A stretch of 64,000 nt of DNA from Planomicrobium sp. CPCC 101110 (GTDB taxonomy: Bacteria; Bacillota; Bacilli; Bacillales_A; Planococcaceae), in NCBI RefSeq assembly GCF_007859395.1, contig NZ_VOHD01000003.1, positions 87,561-151,560 of the forward strand, given 5' to 3'. The position numbers were made by a program, and so were the translations under genes. Under the pieces are notes generated by a model. It searched no databases, had not been told where the DNA came from, and saw nothing but the letters and a program-made list of their open reading frames with translations. Shown piece after piece: positions 8,878 through 17,632 of the stretch (its first letter is position 1; each line of letters begins with the position of its first letter).

Positions 8878-9843
8878 ATGGCGTTAATTAAATGGATCTC
8901 TGAAAAATTGCCTTTGCTTATTTTACTTGTAGCGGTGAGCACTTATTTCTCACCCGTCTACTGGCAAGTATCTTCGTGGGTGCCTAGTATGCTTTTGGGC
9001 GTCGTCATCTTTTTTGCCGGATTATCGATGAATTTGGAAGCGTTCAAAGAAATTCGGAAGAAGACAAAGGAATTGATGCTGTTGATGGGCTTGAAGTGGA
9101 CGCTGACAGTAGCAGTTTCCATTGCACTGGCATATGGTTTCTTTTCATCACAGCCGGAAATCGCAGCCGGAATGATTTTGGCGGGAACGGTGCCGAGTGC
9201 GACAGCTGCCACAGTCTATACTTTTTTAGCGGGAGGCAATGCTTCTTTGGTGGTAGCTGCGTCTTTGCTCGATATTGCAATCAGCCCAATCGTCACACCA
9301 CTTGCAATGCTGGGGGTGGCCGGTGAACAAGTGGAGATTTCCTTTTTTGATTTGCTTCAATCTTTTCTTCTTATTGTAGTCATGCCTATGGGAATCGGCC
9401 TGCTGGCTCAGCGGGGAATGGCAGGATTGAAAGACTATTCCAAAGCTGTGACAAAATTAGGGTCTTCTTTGGCGCTGCTTTTGATTGTCCACACTATTAT
9501 AGGCAGTGGGAAAGCGGCAATTTCATCGGAAGCGGATTTGATTCCGCTGGTTGCCGGAACGACGTTGATACAAGTTGTCTTACCTATGGGGGCAGCATAC
9601 TTTGTTGCGAAAAAACTTGGCCTCGAAGAAGGGGACGCGCGGGCGGCCTTGTTCCATGTAGGTTTATGCAATACTGCCCTGGCAGCGATTTTGGCGTTCC
9701 GGTTCATTGGGGAACTCGGTACGGTCGCGCCGATTTTTAATATGATTTTCAACTTATCGATTGGGGCATGGATCGCCGACTGGTTTGGCAAAAGGGATCT
9801 GTCAGAAGAAAAACGGCTTAGGAAATTACCCGTCCAAGATTAG
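8878..9843 (+). CDS. Bile acid:sodium symporter (BASS) family transporter
   Basis: Polytopic membrane protein of 321 residues with about nine or ten hydrophobic segments, in the BASS/SBF family: MALIKWISEKLPLLILLVAV, the GLKWTLTVAVSIALAYGFF segment, the crossover-like GTVPSATAATVYTFLAGGN, and the C-terminal GLCNTALAAILAFRFIG typical of the second discontinuous helix. These proteins carry organic anions, often with sodium; bacterial members include pantothenate/ketopantoate transporters, and the substrate cannot be set here. Start ATG 8878 is preferred over GTG 8851; GGAAGG lies 12 nt before it, so the start is not fully secure. Its stop codon overlaps the stop of the convergent MFS gene. Confidence 0.85.
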   Translation: MALIKWISEKLPLLILLVAVSTYFSPVYWQVSSWVPSMLLGVVIFFAGLSMNLEAFKEIRKKTKELMLLMGLKWTLTVAVSIALAYGFFSSQPEIAAGMILAGTVPSATAATVYTFLAGGNASLVVAASLLDIAISPIVTPLAMLGVAGEQVEISFFDLLQSFLLIVVMPMGIGLLAQRGMAGLKDYSKAVTKLGSSLALLLIVHTIIGSGKAAISSEADLIPLVAGTTLIQVVLPMGAAYFVAKKLGLEEGDARAALFHVGLCNTALAAILAFRFIGELGTVAPIFNMIFNLSIGAWIADWFGKRDLSEEKRLRKLPVQD

Positions 9844-11051
9844 AACACTGCCGGCTTTTTCTTTTCCCCGCTTAAGATGGGCTTCTTTTTGAAAAAAGCA
9901 TTCAACATTTCCGAACTCAACAGCATCGCCGCAATGAAAAAAGCGACCACAAAAGGAAAAATGGCGATTGTGGATTGTGAGGCGAGAAAGCCGAGAAGGG
10001 GCGGCAATGATAAACTGCCTGTATAAGCAACTGCCATTTGATAGCCCATGATGGATTGGGCATGCATTCTTCCGAAATGCGCCGGAGTTTCATGCAGCAT
10101 GCCTGGAAAAATCGGAGCCAATCCCAAACCGGTCAAGACAAATCCAGCAAGTGAGAAACTGGCCGGAAATGGAAACAGCAGCAGGAGTGCTCCTGCAAGC
10201 GCCGTTAGCTGTCCGGCGCGGATCAACGTTCGGTTGCTGACCTTTAACGACAAAAATCCTGTAACAAACCTGCCGAGTGTTATGCCGCCAAAATAAAGCG
10301 ACACCCATTTGGCCGCTGTTTCAACAGACAAGCCTTTCGCATTGACCAGAAAGCTGCTGCCCCAAAGCCCGATAGCCGATTCTGCTCCGCAATAAAACAA
10401 AAAAGCGGCCAACGTCAATTTGACGCCTTTGATCTGCATCGGTTTTATGGCCTCTGTCCCTTTGCTTTCTTCTTCAGTCTTCTCGGTATCTGAAGGAGAA
10501 GCGGCGATCCGATCCCACAAAGGCAGTGAGAAGAACAGAATAATAACGAGAACAAACTGGATGCCGGCAATCGCCAAATAGCCGTTTCGCCAGGAACTGT
10601 CCCCTGAAATAACGGAAGCCATGACAACCGGGCCCAAGGTGGCCCCGACTCCCCAAAAGCAATGCAGCCAGTTCATGTGGTGTGCTTTGTAATGCGAGGC
10701 GACATAATGGTTCAAGCCGGCGTCAATTGCCCCGGCTCCAAGGCCAAGAGGAATCGCGCATAGGAAGAGCCAGACGAGTGAAGGCGAGAAATAGAAGCCC
10801 AGTAATGCAGCAGCCGTCATGAAAGAACTCACAAAAGCGACTTTTCCTGTTCCGAACCTCTTCAGCATGGCCCCGCTTGCCAAACTCGATGCAATTGTTC
10901 CTCCTGCCATCGCCATAAAAAGCAGTCCTGCGGTTTCAAGCGGCGCGCCGAACTCCGGTTGCATCACAGGCCAAGTAACGCCTAAAAGCGAGTCTGGCAA
11001 ACCTAAACTGATAAAAGCCAAGTAAATGATGATAATGAAAAATGCCGCCAC
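9840..11051 (-). CDS. MFS transporter
   Basis: 403-residue major facilitator protein with twelve predicted membrane helices (for example IIIIYLAFISLGLPDSLLG at the start and FPFVVAFFIAAMLLSSEML at the end) and a cytoplasmic central loop rich in Glu/Lys/Ser around residue 190 (ASPSDTEKTEEESKG). The family resembles fucose permease/YfkF-like carriers; the substrate is unknown. Start GTG 11051 has AGGAGGG 7 nt upstream. The gene ends 4 bp inside the convergent BASS gene, sharing the TTAG stop region, and no terminator hairpin separates them. Confidence 0.85.
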   Translation of the reverse strand: MAAFFIIIIYLAFISLGLPDSLLGVTWPVMQPEFGAPLETAGLLFMAMAGGTIASSLASGAMLKRFGTGKVAFVSSFMTAAALLGFYFSPSLVWLFLCAIPLGLGAGAIDAGLNHYVASHYKAHHMNWLHCFWGVGATLGPVVMASVISGDSSWRNGYLAIAGIQFVLVIILFFSLPLWDRIAASPSDTEKTEEESKGTEAIKPMQIKGVKLTLAAFLFYCGAESAIGLWGSSFLVNAKGLSVETAAKWVSLYFGGITLGRFVTGFLSLKVSNRTLIRAGQLTALAGALLLLFPFPASFSLAGFVLTGLGLAPIFPGMLHETPAHFGRMHAQSIMGYQMAVAYTGSLSLPPLLGFLASQSTIAIFPFVVAFFIAAMLLSSEMLNAFFKKKPILSGEKKKPAVF

Positions 11052-11438
11052 CGATAGCCCTCCTTCCAGAGAATCGCGCCCGCTTTTCTATAAATTCGCT
11101 TTGAATAATATGCCTTTTCAAGTGGAAACTATTTCCTTTTGCCGTGGTGAAAAGATTATCTATGCTATAATATAAGGCAATTGATAGAATTGTGCGACAA
11201 AAAGACGGTTTTTTTGGCAAATAAGGTTTTTTGATGAAAGAAGTTTTATTTCTTTGAATAGACGGGTATGCCGATGGGAAAGCCGCTTCAGCACCTGCGA
11301 AAATATGATTGAAGCCTAAGAACCCGAAGAATGCTGAGAAGACGGCAAAAAGCGCTATTGCGCTGCTTTAAGCAGTTTGCTGAAAAATACCCGTACAAAA
11401 TTCCCCATTTACTACAACTAAAGGAGTGCAGGCAGCAT
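11052..11438. other. Intergenic region between divergent MFS and protease-nuclease genes
   Basis: 387 bases. It holds a TGCTATAAT extended -10 on the plus strand (11163-11171). An in-frame extension of the downstream gene back to ATG 11331 lacks a ribosome site and is Lys/Arg-rich. No other feature is seen. Confidence 0.5.
11163..11171 (+). promoter_or_regulatory. Extended -10 promoter element
   Basis: TGCTATAAT, perfect for an extended -10; no good -35 at 16-18 nt. It would give a leader of about 260 nt for the protease-nuclease gene. Confidence 0.45.
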
Positions 11439-13175
11439 ATGGCAGCGTCTAGATTGGAAAACATCGAACAGCAAGCGCTTAGCAGGTACCGGCTATTGGA
11501 GAAAGAAAGCAGGGATAAACCGGTCGCCGGCTCGGAGAAAATGGACAAAATGCTCGTGCGTTCAAGCGTCATAAATGCGCAGGATACATTGTCGATAGAG
11601 CGAATCATCCATAAAAATGATTTGCTGCCCATCGCTTATCTGGAAGCGGGAACTAAAGCGAGCCGGGCAGTATGCCGAATTGCAGTGCAGGATCGAAATG
11701 GCAGAATCCAAGGATATGGCACGGGTTTTTTAGTGTCCCCGACGCTCCTTTTAACAAACAACCATGTATTGGATACAAAGGAGGCGGCTTTATATTCAGT
11801 CGCCGAATTCAATTACGAAAATGATTTGGATTTCAAGCAGCGCGAAATCATCAGCTTTAAATTTGAACCCGACCAATTGTTCATCACCGATGAAACATTG
11901 GACTTCACGCTTGTTGCCCTTCAAACAACGGCGACAGATGGTACAGAGCTTTCCGGCTTCGGCTATTTGCCGCTTTTATCCCAAAAAGGAAAGGTCCTCG
12001 AAGGGGAATTTGTTTCTATTATCCAGCACCCGAAAGGCGGGCTGAAGGCGGTGACCGTCAGGGAAAATGAAGTGCGTTTTTTGGCGCCCGATTTTATTCA
12101 TTATATCAGCGATACGGAGGCGGGATCGTCAGGTTCTCCTGTATTCAACGACCAGTGGATTGTAGTGGCGCTCCACCATGCAGCTGTAAGCGATCCGGAT
12201 AACGGCACTGAATGGATTGCCAATGAAGGAATCCGGATCAGTTCCATTCTCGCTTTTCTGTTTGAACAGTATACTGCTGCCCCGAACCCTTTGCTGGCTC
12301 CGCTTTTGCAAGGAATCCAAGAACCCGGTTCACCGGCAGGTCCACTGGAAGTCGGACGGCTTGGAGAAGAATGGTATAGCGGTGTGTCGGGATATGACCC
12401 CGAATTCCTGGGAGCAGGCTTTGAAGTGCCGCTGCCTGAATTGACGGCTGAAATTTCGCATGACCAAGCACTGACGAAAGAAGGCAAAGCAGTTTTGGAT
12501 TACACGCATTTCTCCATTGCCATGAGCAAAACGAGAAGATTGGCGTTCTATACGGCAGTCAATATTGACGGCAATGAGCTGGTCGATGTAAAGCGGGGCA
12601 ATGACAAATGGTATTTCGACCCGCGCCTTGATGAAGCCTTCCAAAGCGGCCCTGAACTGTATGAAAAGAACGACCTTGACCGCGGCCACCTGACCCGCCG
12701 CCAAGACCCGAACTGGGGAGTGGATGCGATTCGGGCAAATGAGCACACATTCCATTTCACGAATTGCGCACCTCAACATAAAAACCTCAATCAAAAAACG
12801 TGGCTTGGCCTCGAGGATTATATTTTGAAGAACGCGGAAGCACATGGCCTGAAAGTGACGGTGTTTACTGGGCCGGTGTTTCGTGAAGACGATTTGCTGT
12901 ACCGGGAGGAATTTAAAATCCCTGCTGAATTCTGGAAAATCGCCGTCATGAAAAAGGGTGGCAACGCACTTTCTGTTACGGCATATTTGCAGACGCAACG
13001 CGACTTGCTTGGGAACTTGGAATTCGCGTACGGCGATTACCAGACATACCAGGTGCGGGTCGTGCAGATAGAAGCCCTGACGCAGCTGGATTTTGGAAAG
13101 CTCGGTGCATACGACGCGTTAGCCGTCGATGTTGCGGGAGTTGCAATCGACCATTTGGAAGATATTCAGTTTTAA
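11439..13175 (+). CDS. Trypsin-like serine protease fused to DNA/RNA non-specific endonuclease
   Basis: Two enzymes in one chain, 578 residues from ATG 11439 (MAASRLENIEQQALSRYRLL). AAAGGAG lies 12 nt before this ATG; an in-frame ATG at 11331 would add 36 residues but has no ribosome site. Residues about 70-275 form a trypsin/V8-like peptidase with His109 (LLTNNHVLD), Asp155 (DFTLVAL) and Ser231 (GSSGSPVF). Residues about 325-575 form a Serratia/NUC-type nuclease with DRGHLTRR (His417), then NLNQKTWLGLE giving the metal-binding Asn451 and the Glu459 of the family. Both active sites look intact. There is no signal peptide or membrane helix, so a cytoplasmic protein is expected. It stands alone, with a strong terminator behind it. 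A regulated nuclease, perhaps a conflict or defence effector, is inference. Confidence 0.88.
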   Translation: MAASRLENIEQQALSRYRLLEKESRDKPVAGSEKMDKMLVRSSVINAQDTLSIERIIHKNDLLPIAYLEAGTKASRAVCRIAVQDRNGRIQGYGTGFLVSPTLLLTNNHVLDTKEAALYSVAEFNYENDLDFKQREIISFKFEPDQLFITDETLDFTLVALQTTATDGTELSGFGYLPLLSQKGKVLEGEFVSIIQHPKGGLKAVTVRENEVRFLAPDFIHYISDTEAGSSGSPVFNDQWIVVALHHAAVSDPDNGTEWIANEGIRISSILAFLFEQYTAAPNPLLAPLLQGIQEPGSPAGPLEVGRLGEEWYSGVSGYDPEFLGAGFEVPLPELTAEISHDQALTKEGKAVLDYTHFSIAMSKTRRLAFYTAVNIDGNELVDVKRGNDKWYFDPRLDEAFQSGPELYEKNDLDRGHLTRRQDPNWGVDAIRANEHTFHFTNCAPQHKNLNQKTWLGLEDYILKNAEAHGLKVTVFTGPVFREDDLLYREEFKIPAEFWKIAVMKKGGNALSVTAYLQTQRDLLGNLEFAYGDYQTYQVRVVQIEALTQLDFGKLGAYDALAVDVAGVAIDHLEDIQF

Positions 13176-13183
13176 ACTCCGGC

Positions 13184-13220
13184 GTCCGGAGAGGCCATTG
13201 CGGCCTCTCCGGACTTTTTT
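13184..13220 (+). terminator. Terminator after protease-nuclease gene
   Basis: GTCCGGAGAGGCC (13184-13196) pairs with GGCCTCTCCGGAC (13202-13214), followed by TTTTTT. Confidence 0.93.
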
Positions 13221-13282
13221 ATGGAGCCAAAAGAAACCTTGCCATTCATGGGGGCAGCCCTTTACTGTTCATACAATAGTCA

Positions 13283-13311
13283 CTTACAAGCAGAACTAAA
13301 AAACGTATACT
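13283..13311 (+). promoter_or_regulatory. Candidate promoter of the PepSY gene pair
   Basis: CTTACA (13283-13288), 17 nt, TATACT (13306-13311). Confidence 0.5.
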
Positions 13312-13356
13312 AATGGAGGCAGTGAAGCGTATCGGGTTGCACCAAAAGGAGATTAC

Positions 13357-14733
13357 ATGATGAACGAAGAGCAAGAGAGAAATACTGCAGCAAAAGAAAC
13401 AGCAAAGACCAAAAAAATGTACAAGACCATTTGGAGATGGCATTTTTACGCGGGTATCATCTTTGCTCCCATTCTGATTTTGCTGGCTGTGACAGGATCT
13501 GTTTATTTGTTCAAAGCGGAAATTGAAGAAGCGATCTACCGGGAGTATTATGAAGTAACCCCGCAAGGAGAACAAATTTCCGCATCAGAACAAGTAGAAG
13601 AGGCAAGACGGTTGTATCCAGAGGCCCTTGTCACCCAATATCGCCCTGGAGAGGATGAAGAGCGCTCCAGTGAAGTAACCGTAATGGAACAGGGGGAAGC
13701 TTTCACCGTATTCATCAATCCGTACACCGGCGAATCATTGGGCCAGTTGAACAACGATGACCGGATTATGGATAAAATCGAGAAAATCCACGGAGAGCTG
13801 ATGGCTGGAACAATTGGCGACCGTATTGTGGAACTTGTGGCCTGCTGGACGATTGTCTTGATGGCCACAGGAGTTTGCTTATGGATGCCTAGAAGGAAAA
13901 AAGGGCTGGCCGGTGTTCTTTTCCCGCGGTTGAACAAGGGCAGGAAAATCCTCAGAAGAGATCTGCATGCAGTCCCGGCGTTCTGGGTGACGGCGGGCTT
14001 ATTGTTTTTAGTGCTGACCGGCTTGCCCTGGTCCGGATTCTGGGGAAACAACTTTCAGGCGATGATCACGAATTCCGGAGAAGGCTATCCGCCTTCTGTC
14101 TGGGTCGGGGATGCCCCGGTTTCCGCAGTACAGACAAAAGATATCGCGGAAGTTCCATGGGCGGCGGAAACATTGGATGTCCCTTTATCGGAAATTCAAG
14201 GGCTGGTTCCGCTGCCGCTTGATAAGGTGGTTGAAACGGCGGACCAATTTGGCCTTTACCCTGGCTATACAGTCTACCTTCCGCAAGAAAAAGACGGGGT
14301 ATACACTTTGTCGATCTTTTCTCCGAAAGCCCAAGATGAGGCAACAATGCACATCGATCAATATACGGGCGCTGTTTTAGCCGATTACCGCTATGCTAAT
14401 TACGGGATTATCGGGAAAGTGGTGGCCTGGGGCATCACCTTGCATAAAGGGACCCAATTCGGCTTGCCTAACCAGCTCATCAGCCTGTTTGTCTGCTTGA
14501 GTGTTGTTTTTGTAGCGGTCAGCGGCATCTATCTGTGGTGGAAACGAAAGCCTGAAAAAGGGCTTGGAGCTCCGGCGGCTCCTGCCCTTGTCCAAAAAAA
14601 GCCATTCCTTTTGCTGATGGCCGGATTGGGCATTCTGTTTCCGCTCGTCGGCCTCTCCATTCTATTTGTCTGGATAGTGGACTGGTTAGTGATTCAGCGA
14701 ATACCAGCTGTTAAAAAGTGGTTGAATGCATAA
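13357..14733 (+). CDS. PepSY-associated transmembrane protein
   Basis: 458-residue membrane protein of the PepSY_TM family. TM1 (about 28-48, YAGIIFAPILILLAVTGSVY) follows the typical WRWHFYAG entry motif. Two PepSY-like extracytoplasmic segments follow (about 60-130 and 270-350, with HIDQYTGAVLADYRY), further helices lie near 163-183, 208-230, 370-395 and 418-445, and a characteristic VSGIYLWWKRK precedes the last. Family members are linked to iron/flavin reduction or metal handling; some act as reductases. The role here is not fixed. ATG 13357 follows AAGGAG; ATG 13360 is an equal alternative. It is 21 bp upstream of a YtkA-like lipoprotein gene, so the two form an operon. Confidence 0.87.
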   Translation: MMNEEQERNTAAKETAKTKKMYKTIWRWHFYAGIIFAPILILLAVTGSVYLFKAEIEEAIYREYYEVTPQGEQISASEQVEEARRLYPEALVTQYRPGEDEERSSEVTVMEQGEAFTVFINPYTGESLGQLNNDDRIMDKIEKIHGELMAGTIGDRIVELVACWTIVLMATGVCLWMPRRKKGLAGVLFPRLNKGRKILRRDLHAVPAFWVTAGLLFLVLTGLPWSGFWGNNFQAMITNSGEGYPPSVWVGDAPVSAVQTKDIAEVPWAAETLDVPLSEIQGLVPLPLDKVVETADQFGLYPGYTVYLPQEKDGVYTLSIFSPKAQDEATMHIDQYTGAVLADYRYANYGIIGKVVAWGITLHKGTQFGLPNQLISLFVCLSVVFVAVSGIYLWWKRKPEKGLGAPAAPALVQKKPFLLLMAGLGILFPLVGLSILFVWIVDWLVIQRIPAVKKWLNA

Positions 14734-14754
14734 GAACAGGAGGGAGAGTTTTCG

Positions 14755-15225
14755 TTGAAAAAATTCCATGCGCTTTCCATTCTATTGGCCGGCCTGCTCC
14801 TTTTGAGCGCTTGTTCTGTCCGCAGCGACGCCGCGGAGCTTTATGCACAAGAAGCGCCTATTGGAGCAGAAATCAAGTTGCCGGAAACCATTTCAGCAAA
14901 TGATAAAATAACGGTTCAAGCTGTGTTGACGCAAGATGGCAAAAAGCTCGAAGAAGCGGACTTTGTCCATTTTGAAATCTGGAAACAGGACGGATCGGCA
15001 AGGTATCCCATGCAGGAAGCTGCAGACATTGGGGACGGAGTCTATCGATTAACGGCCAGTTTTGCAAACGACGGGCTCTACTATATCGAGGTTCACGCCG
15101 GAAACAAAGGGGCTCTTATCAGTCCGCAAAAGCAGTTTGTCGTAGGGGAACTTTCAAACAGCGATCTGGAAGCGTTAAAGCAGGGCCCCCAAAAAAGTGA
15201 AGGGACATCAGGCCACCATCATTAA
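14755..15225 (+). CDS. YtkA/FixH-like lipoprotein
   Basis: 156-residue exported lipoprotein. Start TTG 14755 has AGGAGGG upstream. Signal helix FHALSILLAGLLLLSAC ends in a lipobox with Cys near residue 19. The mature part is one Ig-like beta domain (VQAVLTQDGKKLEEADFVHFEIW ... GLYYIEVHAG region) like YtkA/FixH copper-associated proteins. The C terminus ends in GTSGHHH, a possible metal ligand cluster. It is encoded directly after the PepSY membrane protein, so the pair may handle a metal or redox cofactor at the cell surface; this is inference. Confidence 0.75.
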   Translation: MKKFHALSILLAGLLLLSACSVRSDAAELYAQEAPIGAEIKLPETISANDKITVQAVLTQDGKKLEEADFVHFEIWKQDGSARYPMQEAADIGDGVYRLTASFANDGLYYIEVHAGNKGALISPQKQFVVGELSNSDLEALKQGPQKSEGTSGHHH

Positions 15226-15233
15226 AAAATCGG

Positions 15234-15262
15234 GGATTCTCTTCAAGCAAAAAAGGGAATCC
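15234..15262 (+). terminator. Possible weak terminator
   Basis: GGATTCTCTT (15234-15243) pairs with AAGGGAATCC (15253-15262), then GTTTCTTC; weak T tract. Confidence 0.45.
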
Positions 15263-15395
15263 GTTTCTTCTGGATTTGCCGGGACGATCTAATCAGAAGT
15301 GAAAGGTGAAGCGGGTCAGCTTCATAATCTAAGAAGATAGTGAGCGGAAATAGCAGGCCGGGAAATCTGTTATTGCTTCAAAAACGGGATAAAAC

Positions 15396-15446
15396 AAATC
15401 GAGGCGTTCGTAAAGCGGGTTCATCACTTTACAAACGCCTCGATTT
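15396..15446. terminator. Bidirectional terminator
   Basis: AAATCGAGGCGTTCGTAAAG (15396-15415) pairs with CTTTACAAACGCCTCGATTT (15427-15446). T tract on both strands; it ends the PepSY pair and the PAS-GGDEF-EAL gene. Confidence 0.88.
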
Positions 15447-17573
15447 TTATTTTTTGTTTTTAGGGCTTTGTGGAATTTTAAACAGGTCATGCAGTTCTGC
15501 AGGCAAGGGGCGGCTAAAATAATAGCCTTGGCCTTCATCGCAGGTCTCTTCCTTCAGGAAAGATAACTGGATTTCATCTTCAATTCCTTCTGCAATCACT
15601 TGCATGCCGAGTTTGTGGGCCAAAGAAACGATGGTGGATGTGATGGCTTTGCCGTTCAAGTCGCCGGCGATATCACTGACAAAACTGCGGTCGATCTTCA
15701 CCCGGTCAAACGAGAACTGCCGCAAATAGCTGAGCGACGTGTAGCCGGTGCCGAAATCGTCGATGGACAATGAAATGCCCAGCGCTTTTAGCCGGATCAA
15801 GCTTTCTTTCAGCGTCTTTGTCTCTTCCATCAAGATACTTTCCGTCACTTCAAGTTCAAGCCATTTTGCTTCCAGTCCCGTATCTTCAAGCACACGTTGA
15901 ACGGTCTGGACGAAATTCGGATGCTGCAATTGAATGGTGGAGATATTGACGCAAATCTTAATAGGAGGGAATCCTAAATCTTGCCAAGCTTTGTTCTGTG
16001 CGCAAGCTTTATACAATACCCATTTTCCGATTGCGACAATTTGTCCGCTTTCCTCGGAAATCGGAATGAAGTTATCAGGGGGAACCATTCCAAGTTCCGG
16101 ATGATTCCAGCGGATCAACGCTTCCATGGCGCGCACTTCTTCTGTTTTCAAATCAACGATAGGCTGATAGTGCAGCATGAGCTCTTGATTGGTGATTGCC
16201 GACTTCAAGTCTCTTTCAAGAATAAGTTTATAGGCTGTTTTTTGATCCAATTCTTCCGAATAGACCGTATAGTTGTTTTTTCCGTACTTTTTCGTATAGT
16301 ACATCGCCGTATCGGCCTTCTTGATCAAACTGTCGACTGTTTCCTCTGCTCCGGTGCTAAAAGCGATGCCAATGCTCGCGGATACCGATAGGGAATGCCC
16401 CATGATATCGAAGGGCTCGGCCATGACCCTGTTGAGTGACGTTGCCAAGTCGATAGCTTTTTGTTTACTTGAATTAGGAAGCAAAATTGCAAATTCGTCG
16501 CCGGCAAACCGGCTGACAGTATCTGTTTTGCTTACATTTTCAATCAGGCGGCTGGAAACGATTTTCAGGAATTCATCCCCTAAATGGTGGCCGAGAGAAT
16601 CATTGATAAACTTAAAGCGATCCAAGTCAAGAAAGAGGACAGCCGCCGGATTTTCATTGGTTTCTGTCAGTTTGAAGACTTGCATCAATCGGTCTTCGAA
16701 AAGTTTCCGGTTAGGCAGCTTTGTCAAAGAATCGAAGAATACAAGTTCTTCCATCAGTTTTTGATGTTCGACTTTTTCTGTAATATCCTTTGCGATGCCG
16801 TAGACACCTATCGTTTCTCCCGCAAGTTTCATTGGAAACTTTGTGATTTCGATATTTCTTCTGCTGCCGTCTTTCCGGATAAGTGTAATGTCGTGGATGT
16901 TTGCTTCACCGTGTGCAGCTCTTTCAAAATAAACGAAAGCTTCTTCTAAATCCTCTTCTGCTATAAGAGGGGCGAAAGGCATGCTCAACAATTCGTCAGC
17001 AGAATAACCCGTCAGTTCCAAACAACCAGGGTTTGCATCTATGAAATTCCCTTGCAGATCAATGGTGAAGATGGCGTCGGGATTATTGTAGAAAAGCGAT
17101 TTGAATCGCTCTTTATTTTCCTTAAGCTTCAGTGCAGCAGCGACTTCCCCAGTGACATCAATAAGCGTGCCAAACAACACGGTTTTTCCAAACCGATCGA
17201 TTTTTGTTGAATGGATCTCAACATGGATCAGTTCACCATCTTTTTTGTACACTCTTGCCCGGTAACGTGAGGAACTTTCCAGATTTTCAACTTTCCTCCT
17301 GATCCGTTCTTGTACAACAGGCAAGTCGTCAGGGTGAAACAAGCTGCTTATGGTCAGTTCTTCGTTGATCAATTCCTCTTTTGTATAACCGAGAAGGTTG
17401 CAGAAATGCTCGTTAACATAGGAGAAACCTTCATTTTCCAATATATACATGCTCACAGGTGCATTTTGGATCATCACATCAAACATTTCCCTGTAAAAAG
17501 AATCGTCCATAGTAATGCCTTCCGTCAGCGATTTTTTAGTGAACACTGTCTCATAGTTTTCTATAATCTTCAT
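15447..17573 (-). CDS. PAS-PAS-GGDEF-EAL c-di-GMP turnover protein
   Basis: 708-residue cytoplasmic signalling protein. Start ATG 17573 follows GGGGGAAACAAG. Two PAS domains (about 30-145 and 155-265, the second with KDGSRRNIEITKFPMKLAG) precede a GGDEF domain (about 275-435, site RFAGDEFAILLP, AGDEF at 357-361) and an EAL domain (about 450-695). EAL catalytic motifs are intact: MEALIRWNHPE (EAL 484-486), DDFGTGYTSL and IAEGIEDE. AGDEF in place of GGDEF is common in GGDEF-EAL hybrids and may keep or lose synthase activity; phosphodiesterase activity is the safer prediction. No membrane helix, so the PAS domains probably sense a cytoplasmic ligand. A second GGDEF gene lies 59 bp upstream on the same strand. 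Confidence 0.93.
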   Translation of the reverse strand: MKIIENYETVFTKKSLTEGITMDDSFYREMFDVMIQNAPVSMYILENEGFSYVNEHFCNLLGYTKEELINEELTISSLFHPDDLPVVQERIRRKVENLESSSRYRARVYKKDGELIHVEIHSTKIDRFGKTVLFGTLIDVTGEVAAALKLKENKERFKSLFYNNPDAIFTIDLQGNFIDANPGCLELTGYSADELLSMPFAPLIAEEDLEEAFVYFERAAHGEANIHDITLIRKDGSRRNIEITKFPMKLAGETIGVYGIAKDITEKVEHQKLMEELVFFDSLTKLPNRKLFEDRLMQVFKLTETNENPAAVLFLDLDRFKFINDSLGHHLGDEFLKIVSSRLIENVSKTDTVSRFAGDEFAILLPNSSKQKAIDLATSLNRVMAEPFDIMGHSLSVSASIGIAFSTGAEETVDSLIKKADTAMYYTKKYGKNNYTVYSEELDQKTAYKLILERDLKSAITNQELMLHYQPIVDLKTEEVRAMEALIRWNHPELGMVPPDNFIPISEESGQIVAIGKWVLYKACAQNKAWQDLGFPPIKICVNISTIQLQHPNFVQTVQRVLEDTGLEAKWLELEVTESILMEETKTLKESLIRLKALGISLSIDDFGTGYTSLSYLRQFSFDRVKIDRSFVSDIAGDLNGKAITSTIVSLAHKLGMQVIAEGIEDEIQLSFLKEETCDEGQGYYFSRPLPAELHDLFKIPQSPKNKK

Positions 17574-17632
17574 CTTGTTTCCCCCACACTGATGTCTTGA
17601 ATTTCAACACTATATATTTCTTCAGAGGCTGA

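Noticed and set aside
12330..12998. 222-codon open frame antisense to the protease-nuclease gene
   Set aside because: It mirrors a strongly coding gene, has no ribosome site and no recognisable protein features. The same holds for long antisense frames over galM, galK, mnmH and the 35-36 kb hydrolase gene.
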